NCBI GenBank assembly: GCA_900543105.1
Contig: UQQA01000061.1
Location: forward strand, 1-13,916
Length of the DNA: 13,916 nt
Reading direction: 5' to 3'
From: an uncultured Ruminococcus sp.
GTDB taxonomy: Bacteria > Bacillota > Clostridia > Oscillospirales > Ruminococcaceae
Every line of letters begins with the position of its first letter. Positions within the stretch are counted from its first letter, which is position 1. Under the pieces are notes generated by a model. That model ran no database searches. It worked only from the letters and a program-made list of their open reading frames with translations, and had not been told where the DNA came from. This document shows positions 7,068-13,821 of this stretch, piece after piece. The translations under genes were made by a program, and so were the position numbers.

Positions 7068-7325
7068 TCAAAGGTTTTCTCTGAAGAATTCCGCCATAGC
7101 TTCTGCGGCTTTGTCCTCGTCTGCACCGTTTATCGTAACGGTCACGGTGTCACCGTGCCTGATGCCAAGACCCATGAGCATCATTAGTTTTGTTGCGCTG
7201 ACGGATTTGCCGCCTTTTTCTATCGTTATACTGCTCGAAAATTCTTTCGCTTTCTTTGCAAGAAGTCCCGCAGGGCGCGCGTGAAGCCCTATTTCGTCTT
7301 TTATTGTATAGCTGAATGATCTCAT
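7068..7325 (-). CDS. ptsH: Phosphocarrier protein HPr with Lys at position 46
   Basis: 85 residues, the standard HPr length. Carries phosphate from Enzyme I to sugar-specific EIIA proteins through His15 (GLHARPAGLL, residues 13-22; Arg17 and Pro18 conserved). ATG 7325 is the start: GGAGG sits 6 nt upstream, and a longer reading frame to 7373 would add 16 residues not found in HPr. The regulatory segment differs from the norm. Where B. subtilis HPr has Ser46 in LKSIMGVMSLGI, this protein reads ATKLMMLMGLGI, so position 46 is Lys. Phosphorylation by HPr kinase, and CcpA co-activation in the usual way, should not be possible at that site. The gene follows ackA after a terminator, with no clear promoter of its own, and its ribosome site lies in a stable hairpin. 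Divergent HPr paralogues with non-PTS roles are known, so PTS function is likely but unproven. Confidence 0.92.
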   Translation of the reverse strand: MRSFSYTIKDEIGLHARPAGLLAKKAKEFSSSITIEKGGKSVSATKLMMLMGLGIRHGDTVTVTINGADEDKAAEAMAEFFRENL

Positions 7326-7326
7326 T

Positions 7327-7361
7327 GTTATCCTCCCGATATGCTTTTTCGGTAGGATAAC
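7327..7361 (-). promoter_or_regulatory. Hairpin enclosing the ptsH ribosome site
   Basis: On the mRNA (minus strand) GUUAUCCUACCGA pairs with UCGGGAGGAUAAC around a 9-nt loop: 12 of 13 pairs, one A-G mismatch. The whole GGGAGG ribosome site is in the 3' arm, and the AUG follows after one unpaired base. There is no U-run, so it is not a terminator. Translation of HPr should be blocked unless the hairpin is opened. A further pair of inverted heptamers (7361-7367 and 7384-7390) could stack beside it. Confidence 0.6.
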
Positions 7362-7383
7362 CGTTTTCTTCAAAAATATACGA

Positions 7384-7423
7384 AAAACGGCTGCTACGGA
7401 AAAATCACCGCAGCAGCCGTTTT
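7384..7423 (-). terminator. Rho-independent terminator after ackA
   Basis: AAAACGGCTGCT (7384-7395) is the inverse of AGCAGCCGTTTT (7412-7423). An A-C mismatch and three further CGG/CCG pairs lie inside, around an 8-nt loop. Read on the minus strand the stem ends in GCCGTTTTTCG followed by TATATTTTTG. It lies 18 bp after the ackA stop and upstream of ptsH, so ptsH would depend on read-through or a weak promoter. Confidence 0.82.
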
Positions 7424-7440
7424 ATATGTTTATGCAAAAA

Positions 7441-8637
7441 TTATTTTATCATAGCAAGTGTATCTCTTGCGATGAGGAGTTCCTCATTTGTAGGAACGAT
7501 CCAGACCTCGACCTTGGAATCGGGTGTGGAGATCTTGATGAGTTCGCCTCTTGTGGACTTGTTCTTTTCGGTATCGATCTTAATGCCGAAGAATTCCATA
7601 TCCTTGCAAACGCCCTCACGGACTTCCCAAGCGTTTTCGCCGATGCCGCCTGTGAAGAGTACAGCGTCAAGTCCGTTCATTGCTGCTGCGTAAGAGCCGA
7701 TATACTTTTTGATCTGGTACTGGAGCATCTCGGAAGCGAGGATAGCTCTCTTGTCGCCCTTTTCTGCGGCTGCTGTGATGTCACGGTTGTCGCTGGAGAT
7801 TCCCGAAATGCCGAGGAAACCTGACTTCTTGTTCATATATTCGCTCATTTCGGCAGCGGAGAAGCCGTGCTTTTCCTGAATGTATGTAACAGCGGAGGGG
7901 TCAACTGCGCCCGTTCTTGTTCCCATAAGAACGCCGTCGAGAGGTGTGAAGCCCATGGAAGTATCAACGGACTTGCCGCCGTTGACAGCTGTGACGGAAG
8001 AGCCGTTTCCAAGGTGGCAGGAAACGATCTTGAGATCCTTTATATCCTTGCCTATAGCGTCTGCGAGAGCGTGGGAAACGAAGCGGTGAGATGTGCCGTG
8101 GAAGCCGTACTTTCTGACGTGATAGTTCTCATAATCCTCATAAGGAAGACCAAACATAAATGCCTTTTCGGGCATTGTCTGGTGGAAAGCTGTATCGAAA
8201 ACAACGACCATAGGAACGCCCTCGGGGAGGACTTTCCTGCAGGCGCGGAGTGCGAGTGCGTGAGCGTGGTTATGCACGGGAGCAAGCTCTTTCATCTCAT
8301 CGATCTTGTCGATAACTTCATCGGTAACGAGAGTTGTCTTATCGAAAACCTCTGCGCCCTGAACGATCCTGTGACCTACAGCGGAAATTTCGCTCATCGA
8401 CTTGATAACGGAAGCTTCACCCGTTGTAAGAACCTCGACAAGCTTTGCGAAAGCTTCTGTGTGGGTCGGAAAAGAGCATTCTGTCTCAACTTTTCTGCCG
8501 TCAAAGGTCTTATGGGAGATGTGTCCGTCAATGCCTATACGGTCGCAGTTGCCCTTTGCGATAACGCTCTCATCGTCCATATTGAGCAGCTGATATTTGA
8601 GTGAGGAGCTGCCTGCGTTTACTACCAAAATTAACAT
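7441..8637 (-). CDS. ackA: Acetate kinase
   Basis: 398 residues, normal for the family. Interconverts acetyl phosphate + ADP and acetate + ATP, the energy-yielding last step of acetate fermentation. All key positions are present: NAGSSSLK (7-14) with Asn7, GHRIVQGAE with Arg90, VHNHA with His122, FDTAFH with Asp148, YGFHGTSH with His180, GTRTGAVDP with Arg241, GGIGEN (330-335), and PTNEE with Glu385. ATG 8637 is chosen because the protein then starts MLILVVNAGSSS, and AAAGGA (8647-8652) is 9 nt upstream; an ATG 18 nt earlier would overlap that site. No pta is in the window, so phosphotransacetylase must be elsewhere. It is divergent from tmcAL, whose enzyme consumes acetate. No convincing sigma-A promoter was found; a 15-nt palindrome lies in its upstream region. 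Confidence 0.97.
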   Translation of the reverse strand: MLILVVNAGSSSLKYQLLNMDDESVIAKGNCDRIGIDGHISHKTFDGRKVETECSFPTHTEAFAKLVEVLTTGEASVIKSMSEISAVGHRIVQGAEVFDKTTLVTDEVIDKIDEMKELAPVHNHAHALALRACRKVLPEGVPMVVVFDTAFHQTMPEKAFMFGLPYEDYENYHVRKYGFHGTSHRFVSHALADAIGKDIKDLKIVSCHLGNGSSVTAVNGGKSVDTSMGFTPLDGVLMGTRTGAVDPSAVTYIQEKHGFSAAEMSEYMNKKSGFLGISGISSDNRDITAAAEKGDKRAILASEMLQYQIKKYIGSYAAAMNGLDAVLFTGGIGENAWEVREGVCKDMEFFGIKIDTEKNKSTRGELIKISTPDSKVEVWIVPTNEELLIARDTLAMIK

Positions 8638-8670
8638 AAAAAACATTCCTTTCATATAGTCAAGCCGAGA

Positions 8671-8685
8671 AAAATACTGTATTTT
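8671..8685. promoter_or_regulatory. 15-nt palindrome upstream of ackA, possible operator
   Basis: AAAATAC-T-GTATTTT is a perfect dyad of two 7-bp arms around one base, 34-48 bp upstream of the ackA ATG. The form fits a dimeric repressor site, but I cannot match it to a named regulator, and it is AT-rich enough to arise by chance. Confidence 0.3.
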
Positions 8686-8707
8686 CTTCCAAATATTAAA
8701 AAAAGAC

Positions 8708-8736
8708 TTGACAAAACTGCATTAATCTTATATTAT
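8708..8736 (+). promoter_or_regulatory. Sigma-A promoter of tmcAL
   Basis: A consensus TTGACA (8708-8713) and TATTAT (8731-8736) have a 17-bp spacer. An overlapping TATATT would give a 15-bp spacer and is less likely. The transcript would start near 8743, with a leader of about 100 nt. Confidence 0.8.
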
Positions 8737-8794
8737 TACTTTATACGGCAAAAATCAAGGGAATTACAATATCTTTAGATTTTTGTAATCATTT

Positions 8795-8823
8795 ATCCAT
8801 ATTTATACATCGGAAATATGGAT
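8795..8823 (+). promoter_or_regulatory. Perfect 10-bp hairpin in the tmcAL leader
   Basis: ATCCATATTT (8795-8804) and AAATATGGAT (8814-8823) pair perfectly around a 9-nt loop, ending 5 nt before the TTGGAGG ribosome site (8828-8834). A weaker ATTACAA/TTGTAAT hairpin precedes it (8764-8789). A role in translation control or mRNA stability is possible; the ribosome site itself is left unpaired. Confidence 0.4.
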
Positions 8824-8843
8824 ATATTTGGAGGATAAGCTTG

Positions 8844-10109
8844 ATGAAAACATACGGAATCATATGCGAATACAACCCGTTCCATAACGGTCATATCTAT
8901 CAGATAGAAGAAACGAGAAAGCACGGCGCAGACCATATCGTCTGCATTATGAGCGGCAACTACGTTCAGCGCGGCGACGTTGCGATGATCGATAAGTTCA
9001 GGAGAGCGCAGATCGCTGTAAATCACGGCGCAGACCTCGTTATCGAAATGCCCGTTGTTTATTCCCTCGCAAGTGCAGAATACTTTGCACGTGCAGGTGT
9101 TATGATGCTTGCGGCTCTCGGCTGCGTTGACGGCATTTCTTTCGGCAGCGAATGCGGAGATATCGAGCTTCTCAAAAATGCCGCAATGGCTACTTTCACG
9201 GCAGGAACACCCGAAAAATTAAAGCCTTATCTTGAAAAGGGAATGAACTATCCCGAAGCGCTCCAGACGAGCATTTCCAACGACCACGGCCCTATCATCG
9301 GCGGCGTTTTCGATTCACCGAACAATACACTCGCTGTTGAATATCTCCGCGCAATGAAGGTTCTCGGCGTTGATATCGATGCGTTCACGGTAAAGCGTAC
9401 GGGCGCAGGTCATGACAGCGAAGAAACTGCTGACGGCTTCGCAAGCGGCTCAAAGCTTCGCGAAATGATCGAAAACGGCGAGGATATCAGTGCTTTCGTC
9501 CCCGAAGATATGGCTAAGGCTGTTGCCGATTATGATGAAGCAGACCACCTTGCATATTTCGATAACCTTGAAAGAGAGCTTCTCTACGTTCTCAGAACCG
9601 CAACACCTAACTTCATCAAGGAAGTTCCCGATATCGCACAGGGCGTTGAGAACCGCATCGCACAGATGGGCAAGGCTGCAAATTCCGTCGATGACTTCCT
9701 CAAAATGGTCGATACAAAGCGCTATACACAGGCCAAGTTCCGCCGTGCGCTTCTCAATATGTATCTCGGCATAAAGAAGAACGATCTTCTCGTTCCTCCG
9801 ACATTCGGAAGGATCCTTGCTTTCAACGAAAAGGGTGCTGAAATCATCAAGGCGGCTTCGGAAAACGCAGAAGCTGCAAACGAGCGCATCAAGGCAGCGC
9901 AGGAGAACCCCGAGCTTGCAAATCCAATGGACAAGTTCCTTATTCCTTTCTCCAGCTCGCTCAAGGATATCCTCGATAAGTTCAAGGTTCCGCAGCTCGT
10001 TCGTCAGGCAGAGCTTACCTGCCGCAGCTCCGACCTTTATATGCTCGCTTCAAGGAACGTTCGCCCCTGCGCATCGGACTTTACGGCTAAGATCGAGATA
10101 CAGAAATAA
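8844..10109 (+). CDS. tmcAL: tRNA(Met) cytidine acetate ligase
   Basis: 421 residues, close to B. subtilis YlbM/TmcAL. The enzyme activates acetate with ATP and acetylates the wobble cytidine (ac4C34) of elongator tRNA-Met, which helps tell AUG from AUA. The N-terminal nucleotidyltransferase part is unmistakable: GIICEYNPFHNGHIYQI (5-21) with the HxGH motif, MSGNYVQRGDVAMIDKFRRA, and ADLVIEMPVVYSLASAEYFA. The rest is the helical tRNA-binding part. ATG 8844 matches the family start MKxxGII; a TTG at 8841 is possible. TTGGAGG lies 9 nt upstream. It is transcribed divergently from ackA. Unlike the other bacterial ac4C enzyme, TmcA, it uses acetate rather than acetyl-CoA, so the pairing with acetate kinase is suggestive. 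Confidence 0.95.
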   Translation: MKTYGIICEYNPFHNGHIYQIEETRKHGADHIVCIMSGNYVQRGDVAMIDKFRRAQIAVNHGADLVIEMPVVYSLASAEYFARAGVMMLAALGCVDGISFGSECGDIELLKNAAMATFTAGTPEKLKPYLEKGMNYPEALQTSISNDHGPIIGGVFDSPNNTLAVEYLRAMKVLGVDIDAFTVKRTGAGHDSEETADGFASGSKLREMIENGEDISAFVPEDMAKAVADYDEADHLAYFDNLERELLYVLRTATPNFIKEVPDIAQGVENRIAQMGKAANSVDDFLKMVDTKRYTQAKFRRALLNMYLGIKKNDLLVPPTFGRILAFNEKGAEIIKAASENAEAANERIKAAQENPELANPMDKFLIPFSSSLKDILDKFKVPQLVRQAELTCRSSDLYMLASRNVRPCASDFTAKIEIQK

Positions 10110-10132
10110 AGCTGTAACTTTTGGAGCTTTTT
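10108..10132 (+). terminator. Weak possible terminator after tmcAL
   Basis: AAAGCT (10108-10113, starting in the stop codon) pairs with AGCTTT (10125-10130), followed by only two more Ts. A six-pair stem with an 11-nt loop is poor. Some read-through into the next gene is possible. Confidence 0.3.
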
Positions 10133-10210
10133 CCGACAATTTGGCAACAAACTTTGAACAAAATATGCCAAAGTGTAATTAAATTGTAATATTTTTTGTC
10201 AAAAAAGCTA

Positions 10211-10239
10211 TTGCAATTAAGGAACTTATATGTTATAAT
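10211..10239 (+). promoter_or_regulatory. Strong sigma-A promoter of the secreted-protein gene
   Basis: TTGCAA (10211-10216) and a perfect TATAAT (10234-10239) have a 17-bp spacer, with TG at 10231-10232 giving an extended -10. Transcription should start near 10246. AAGGAG (10305-10310) with 8-nt spacing precedes the ATG. Together these predict high expression. Confidence 0.85.
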
Positions 10240-10318
10240 AAACTCGTGAACAGTTATAGACAATGTGTGCTGTAACTTTGATTAAGGTAAATTTTATTTT
10301 TGAAAAGGAGATATTAAT

Positions 10319-12340
10319 ATGAGCAAAACTTATTTTGGCAGATGCGCTGCTGTAGGTATTGCCGGTCTTACAGCAATGTCCTCTATTGCAATCGTTGCTT
10401 CCGCAGCAACACAGACAAGTTCTATCTATGAACTTTCTTACAAGGGTATTGCTAACATTGGTATGGTAAATACTGCAGGATATGCTACAGGCACAAATGA
10501 ATACTGCACAGGTACTACAACTAAGATGGGCGACGGCTTTGCGGTTGATCTTGCTAAGCTTCTTGCTACAACAACAACTTACACCGAAAAGTCCTATGAT
10601 TCAAGCACAAACAAGACAACAAGCGCTACAGCAACTATTGCAGCTGCAGATGTTTGGGGTACAGATGCATTTGACGATGTTGAATTTGCAACAGGCGGCA
10701 CATGGAAATATCAGGAGTTTGATGATACTTATGCTCTTGCTGATGCAAAGCTTGGCGAGCTCTATACCAACAGAGGAACAGGCCTTGATTTTGAATTCAA
10801 GACAGAGAGCGAAAGAAACGAAGCTAAGGCATCTATTTCTTCAAAGATCAAGAATGAATACAATACTCTTGCAGGTAATGCATGCAAACGCTTCAATGCG
10901 GATATTGATGCTGCTAAGAATGCTGCTCTCAAGGCTATCGACCTCAAATATGAGTCCGATATGGCAACAGCAAATACTCTTACAGGCACAGAAAAGAGTG
11001 TTGCAACAAGCAACGCTTCCGCTAAGCGCTCTGCTGCAAAGAACGCTGTAAACGCTTCTGCAACAAAGATCAAGAATGAATTCAAGAGTGCATTCACTGC
11101 CTCCAATTTCAGAATGGATTCTGATGGATTTGCTGAAAAAACCTATGCTGTTGTTTTTGGACAGACATTTGCAGGCGTTACGACGAGTGCAACATACAAC
11201 GGTCAAGATCTTGCAGGTGCTAAGTACTACGCTGTTTCTACAAAGTATGTAAATGATGCATCTTATGCATTCAAGGGCGAGATCCAGCTCAAGGCTAATT
11301 ACATTGATACAAATGTAAATGGTCTTTGCATCAACGGCAATGACTGGCTCAATTTTGAAGTTATCAACTACAACACAAACAGCGGCGGTAACACAACTCC
11401 TGAGGGCAACAAGGACAACAAAAAGGATGATACCAAGAAAGATACAACCACAACCAACTGGTATCCTTCCTCTTCTTCTTACAGAGCTGCAAGCGAAGTT
11501 TCTTACCTCGGTGAGAACGGCAGCTGGTACACATCTTCTTCCGCAGCAAGCGTTTACGGCGGCGGTTACACAGGTACTTCCAAGAACTCCAACTTCTCTG
11601 CGGTAAACAGTGCAGCTGACGGAAAGGCTATTTACTTCAACTCCACAACAGGTACTTATTCAACATCTTCTTCTACATATTCTTATATTGTAAAGGAAGC
11701 TACAACCACAACAACTGACACAAACAACGATCCTTACTACAGCTACTTCTTCAATAACGGAAATAAGAACAATAACACAACTACTTCCGTTCCTGCAGGT
11801 TCACCTGCTATCAGCGGTGCTTCCAAGTATGCAGGCTGGACAAATATCTCTGCTTACATCACAAACAGAGCTAAGTCCGGCGGCACATACACAATCAACA
11901 TGAACGACGGTACAGTTGTTCCTGCTGCTGTTCTCGCTGCTGCAAAGGCTAAGAATGTAACTCTCGTATTCGCTAACGATAACGGTTCTAAGGTTACAGT
12001 TAAGCCGGGCAAGGTAAGCACAACTTCCGACCTCAACGTTGCTGTTAAGTACAACGTCAAGGACGTTAAGACTTCCCTCGTTAAGAAGGCTAAGAAGGTA
12101 AACAAGGGCACAGTAAGCACAGCTCAGGTTAGAATTGGCGATGACGGTTCTATCGGCGGTACAGAAACTGTTACAGTTAAGTTCTCCAAAAAGAGATCAG
12201 GCTGCACAGTTAAGGCTTACCGTCTTACAGAATCCGGCTCCCTCAAGAAGGAAGCTACAGGCACAGTTGCATCAACAGGCCGTGTAAACCTCAACCTTAC
12301 AAAGGGCGGTTCTTACCTCCTCGTTGTAATTGATGACTAA
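10319..12340 (+). CDS. Large secreted Ala/Ser/Thr-rich surface protein, function unknown
   Basis: 673 residues; not recognised as a named family. A signal peptide (about 1-30, ending VASAA) precedes a first domain (31-140, and resuming about 262-350) that appears split by a helical, alanine/lysine-rich insert (about 140-262). That insert is predicted to be coiled coil and is bounded by near-identical SKIKNEYN and TKIKNEFK segments. A low-complexity linker (350-385, Asn/Lys/Asp/Thr then Ser-rich) leads to a Ser/Tyr/Gly-rich region (385-500) and a C-terminal module (about 504-673) starting AGWTNISAYI, with NMNDGTVVPAAVLAAAKAK. The module resembles one I recall near the C-terminus of Ruminococcus surface proteins. 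No LPXTG, dockerin, SLH or catalytic motif is visible, so it may be released or held non-covalently. The promoter, ribosome site and biased codon use (many GCT, ACA, AAG) suggest an abundant protein. It stands alone between terminators. Confidence 0.85.
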   Translation: MSKTYFGRCAAVGIAGLTAMSSIAIVASAATQTSSIYELSYKGIANIGMVNTAGYATGTNEYCTGTTTKMGDGFAVDLAKLLATTTTYTEKSYDSSTNKTTSATATIAAADVWGTDAFDDVEFATGGTWKYQEFDDTYALADAKLGELYTNRGTGLDFEFKTESERNEAKASISSKIKNEYNTLAGNACKRFNADIDAAKNAALKAIDLKYESDMATANTLTGTEKSVATSNASAKRSAAKNAVNASATKIKNEFKSAFTASNFRMDSDGFAEKTYAVVFGQTFAGVTTSATYNGQDLAGAKYYAVSTKYVNDASYAFKGEIQLKANYIDTNVNGLCINGNDWLNFEVINYNTNSGGNTTPEGNKDNKKDDTKKDTTTTNWYPSSSSYRAASEVSYLGENGSWYTSSSAASVYGGGYTGTSKNSNFSAVNSAADGKAIYFNSTTGTYSTSSSTYSYIVKEATTTTTDTNNDPYYSYFFNNGNKNNNTTTSVPAGSPAISGASKYAGWTNISAYITNRAKSGGTYTINMNDGTVVPAAVLAAAKAKNVTLVFANDNGSKVTVKPGKVSTTSDLNVAVKYNVKDVKTSLVKKAKKVNKGTVSTAQVRIGDDGSIGGTETVTVKFSKKRSGCTVKAYRLTESGSLKKEATGTVASTGRVNLNLTKGGSYLLVVIDD

Positions 12341-12370
12341 TTGAAGTCTGACAACTGAAAATTAAAAATT

Positions 12371-12402
12371 ATGCTCCGCAGGGAAACCTGCGGAGCATTT
12401 TT
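12371..12402 (+). terminator. Rho-independent terminator of the secreted-protein gene
   Basis: A perfect 12-bp stem, ATGCTCCGCAGG (12371-12382) with CCTGCGGAGCAT (12387-12398), closed by a GAAA tetraloop and followed by TTTT, 30 bp after the stop codon. Confidence 0.92.
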
Positions 12403-12414
12403 GTGTTATATCAA

Positions 12415-12446
12415 AAAAGCTGCCCTAAGTGATTCGGACAGCTTTT
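12415..12446 (-). terminator. Rho-independent terminator of nspC
   Basis: AAAAGCTG (12415-12422) is the inverse of CAGCTTTT (12439-12446), with two inner GG/CC pairs. On the minus strand the stem ends in CAGCTTTTTTG, a good U-run. It begins 5 bp after the nspC stop codon. Confidence 0.82.
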
Positions 12447-12451
12447 GCATA

Positions 12452-13576
12452 TCAAAGCCTTGATTTAAAATCTTCGTATGAGAATGTTTTTACTATCTGA
12501 TTTTCACCGTTTTCCCGTCGGTAAATGATAGTAGGGAGAGGTATTCCGTTGAATGTGTTGTTCTTGACCATTGAGTAGATAGCCATATCCTCGAAAACAA
12601 GTCTGTCACCGACTTTAAGGGGAGCGTCAAAGCTGTAATCGCCGATTATATCCCCCGCAAGGCAGGTCGGCCCGCCAAGACGATAGGTGTAAGCTTTTTC
12701 GCCTGCTTTTCCCGAGCCTTGTATGTTAGGACGATAGGGCATTTCAAGCACATCGGGCATATGACATTCCGCAGAGGTATCAAGAATTGCAATATTCATA
12801 CCGTTTTGGAAAACATCGAGAACTTCCGTGACAAGAAAACCTGCATTGAGGGCAATGGCTTCACCCGGCTCAAGATAAATTTCAAGCGGAAAACGCGATT
12901 TTATACCCGAGATAAGGTCACATAATGCGTCACGGTCATAGTTGTCGCGCGTGATATGATGTCCGCCGCCGAAATTGAGCCAAGTCAGCTGTGGAAAATA
13001 CTTTCCGAATTTTTCCTCAAAAACCTTGTATGTACGGACAAGAACATCAGAGTTCTGCTCGCACATCGTATGAAAATGAAGTCCGTCAATACCCTCAGGG
13101 AGATTATCGGGCAGAGCTGAAACAACTGAACCAAGCCGTGAATTCGGAGCGCATGGGTCGTATATCTCGGTTTCCTGCTCGGAATACTCAGGATTTACAC
13201 GGATAGCACAATGAATTTTTCTGCCGCTTTCCTTAACGATAGGGTATAACTTTTCAAACTGCGCAATGTTGTTGAAAACGATATGGTCGCAAATTTTTAC
13301 TATCTCACGGAAGTCGCTTTCACGGTAGGCAGGGTTGAAAACGTGAACTTCGCCGCCCATTTCCTCATATCCGAGCCGTGCTTCGTAAAGTCCGCTTGCA
13401 GTCGTTCCGCAGAGGTACTGACGGATAAGCGGATAGGTGCAGTACATCGAAAATGCTTTCTGCGCAAGGATTATTTTGCAGCCGCAGCGGTCGGAAACGC
13501 TTTTGAGAATTTCAAGATTCCTGCGCAGAAGCGCTTCGTCCGTGATATAGCATGGAGTAGGAACGCCGTTCGTCAT
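12452..13576 (-). CDS. nspC: Carboxynorspermidine/carboxyspermidine decarboxylase
   Basis: 374 residues, the usual length. A PLP enzyme of the alanine-racemase fold that removes CO2 from carboxy(nor)spermidine, the last step of the aspartate-semialdehyde route to spermidine in many gut bacteria. Visible: GVPTPCYI start, LAQKAFS with PLP lysine Lys40, GLHFHTMCEQ (165-174), NFGGGHHITR (201-210), LEPGEA (235-240), DTSAECHMPDVLEMPYRP (266-283), and GGPTCLAGD (301-309) with Cys305 and Asp309. The HMPDVLEMPYRP segment distinguishes NspC from diaminopimelate decarboxylase. Its ATG overlaps the stop of the DUF896 gene (ATGA, 13573-13576), and its AAGGAG site lies inside that gene, so translation is coupled. 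The partner carboxyspermidine dehydrogenase is not in the window. Confidence 0.95.
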   Translation of the reverse strand: MTNGVPTPCYITDEALLRRNLEILKSVSDRCGCKIILAQKAFSMYCTYPLIRQYLCGTTASGLYEARLGYEEMGGEVHVFNPAYRESDFREIVKICDHIVFNNIAQFEKLYPIVKESGRKIHCAIRVNPEYSEQETEIYDPCAPNSRLGSVVSALPDNLPEGIDGLHFHTMCEQNSDVLVRTYKVFEEKFGKYFPQLTWLNFGGGHHITRDNYDRDALCDLISGIKSRFPLEIYLEPGEAIALNAGFLVTEVLDVFQNGMNIAILDTSAECHMPDVLEMPYRPNIQGSGKAGEKAYTYRLGGPTCLAGDIIGDYSFDAPLKVGDRLVFEDMAIYSMVKNNTFNGIPLPTIIYRRENGENQIVKTFSYEDFKSRL

Positions 13577-13821
13577 TCTTTCTTTTCTCCTTCGTTTTCT
13601 TGGCCTTCTTTTTTATTTTCCTCTTCGATCATCTTTTCTGCTTCCTCAACATTGTCAACTATTTCAATATTTTTCAGCTGCGATTCAAGATTTGCCTTAA
13701 AATCTGCACGAAATTCGTTTCGCAGAGCGGTCTGTTCAGCTTTTTCAGCGTCGGTCAGACCCTCGGAGGTTCTCGATTTGCGCGCAAGTTCATTTATTCG
13801 GTCGATTTTATCCTGTGTCAT
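13573..13821 (-). CDS. DUF896 (UPF0291/YnzC) family protein with long acidic tail
   Basis: 82 residues. The N-terminal helical hairpin is the DUF896 signature: KIDRINELARKSRTSEGLTDAEKAEQ and a LRNEFRADFKANLESQL helix, matching B. subtilis YnzC. YnzC is encoded in an SOS-induced operon there; its molecular role is unknown. This protein has a highly charged Glu/Lys tail (about 60-82). AAGGG lies 7 nt before the ATG. The stop codon overlaps the nspC start (ATGA), and the Glu/Lys tail codons (GAAGGAGAA) double as the nspC ribosome site, which may explain the tail's composition. No LexA-like box is seen in the 95 bp upstream. Confidence 0.88.
   Translation of the reverse strand: MTQDKIDRINELARKSRTSEGLTDAEKAEQTALRNEFRADFKANLESQLKNIEIVDNVEEAEKMIEEENKKEGQENEGEKKE

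Noticed and set aside
7867..8604. Plus-strand reading frame of 245 codons
   Set aside because: Antisense to ackA, which is certain; codon bias of ackA opens this frame.
10110..10318. Riboswitch or small RNA between tmcAL and the secreted-protein gene
   Set aside because: Only a promoter, a short leader and a ribosome site can be seen; no conserved fold recognised.
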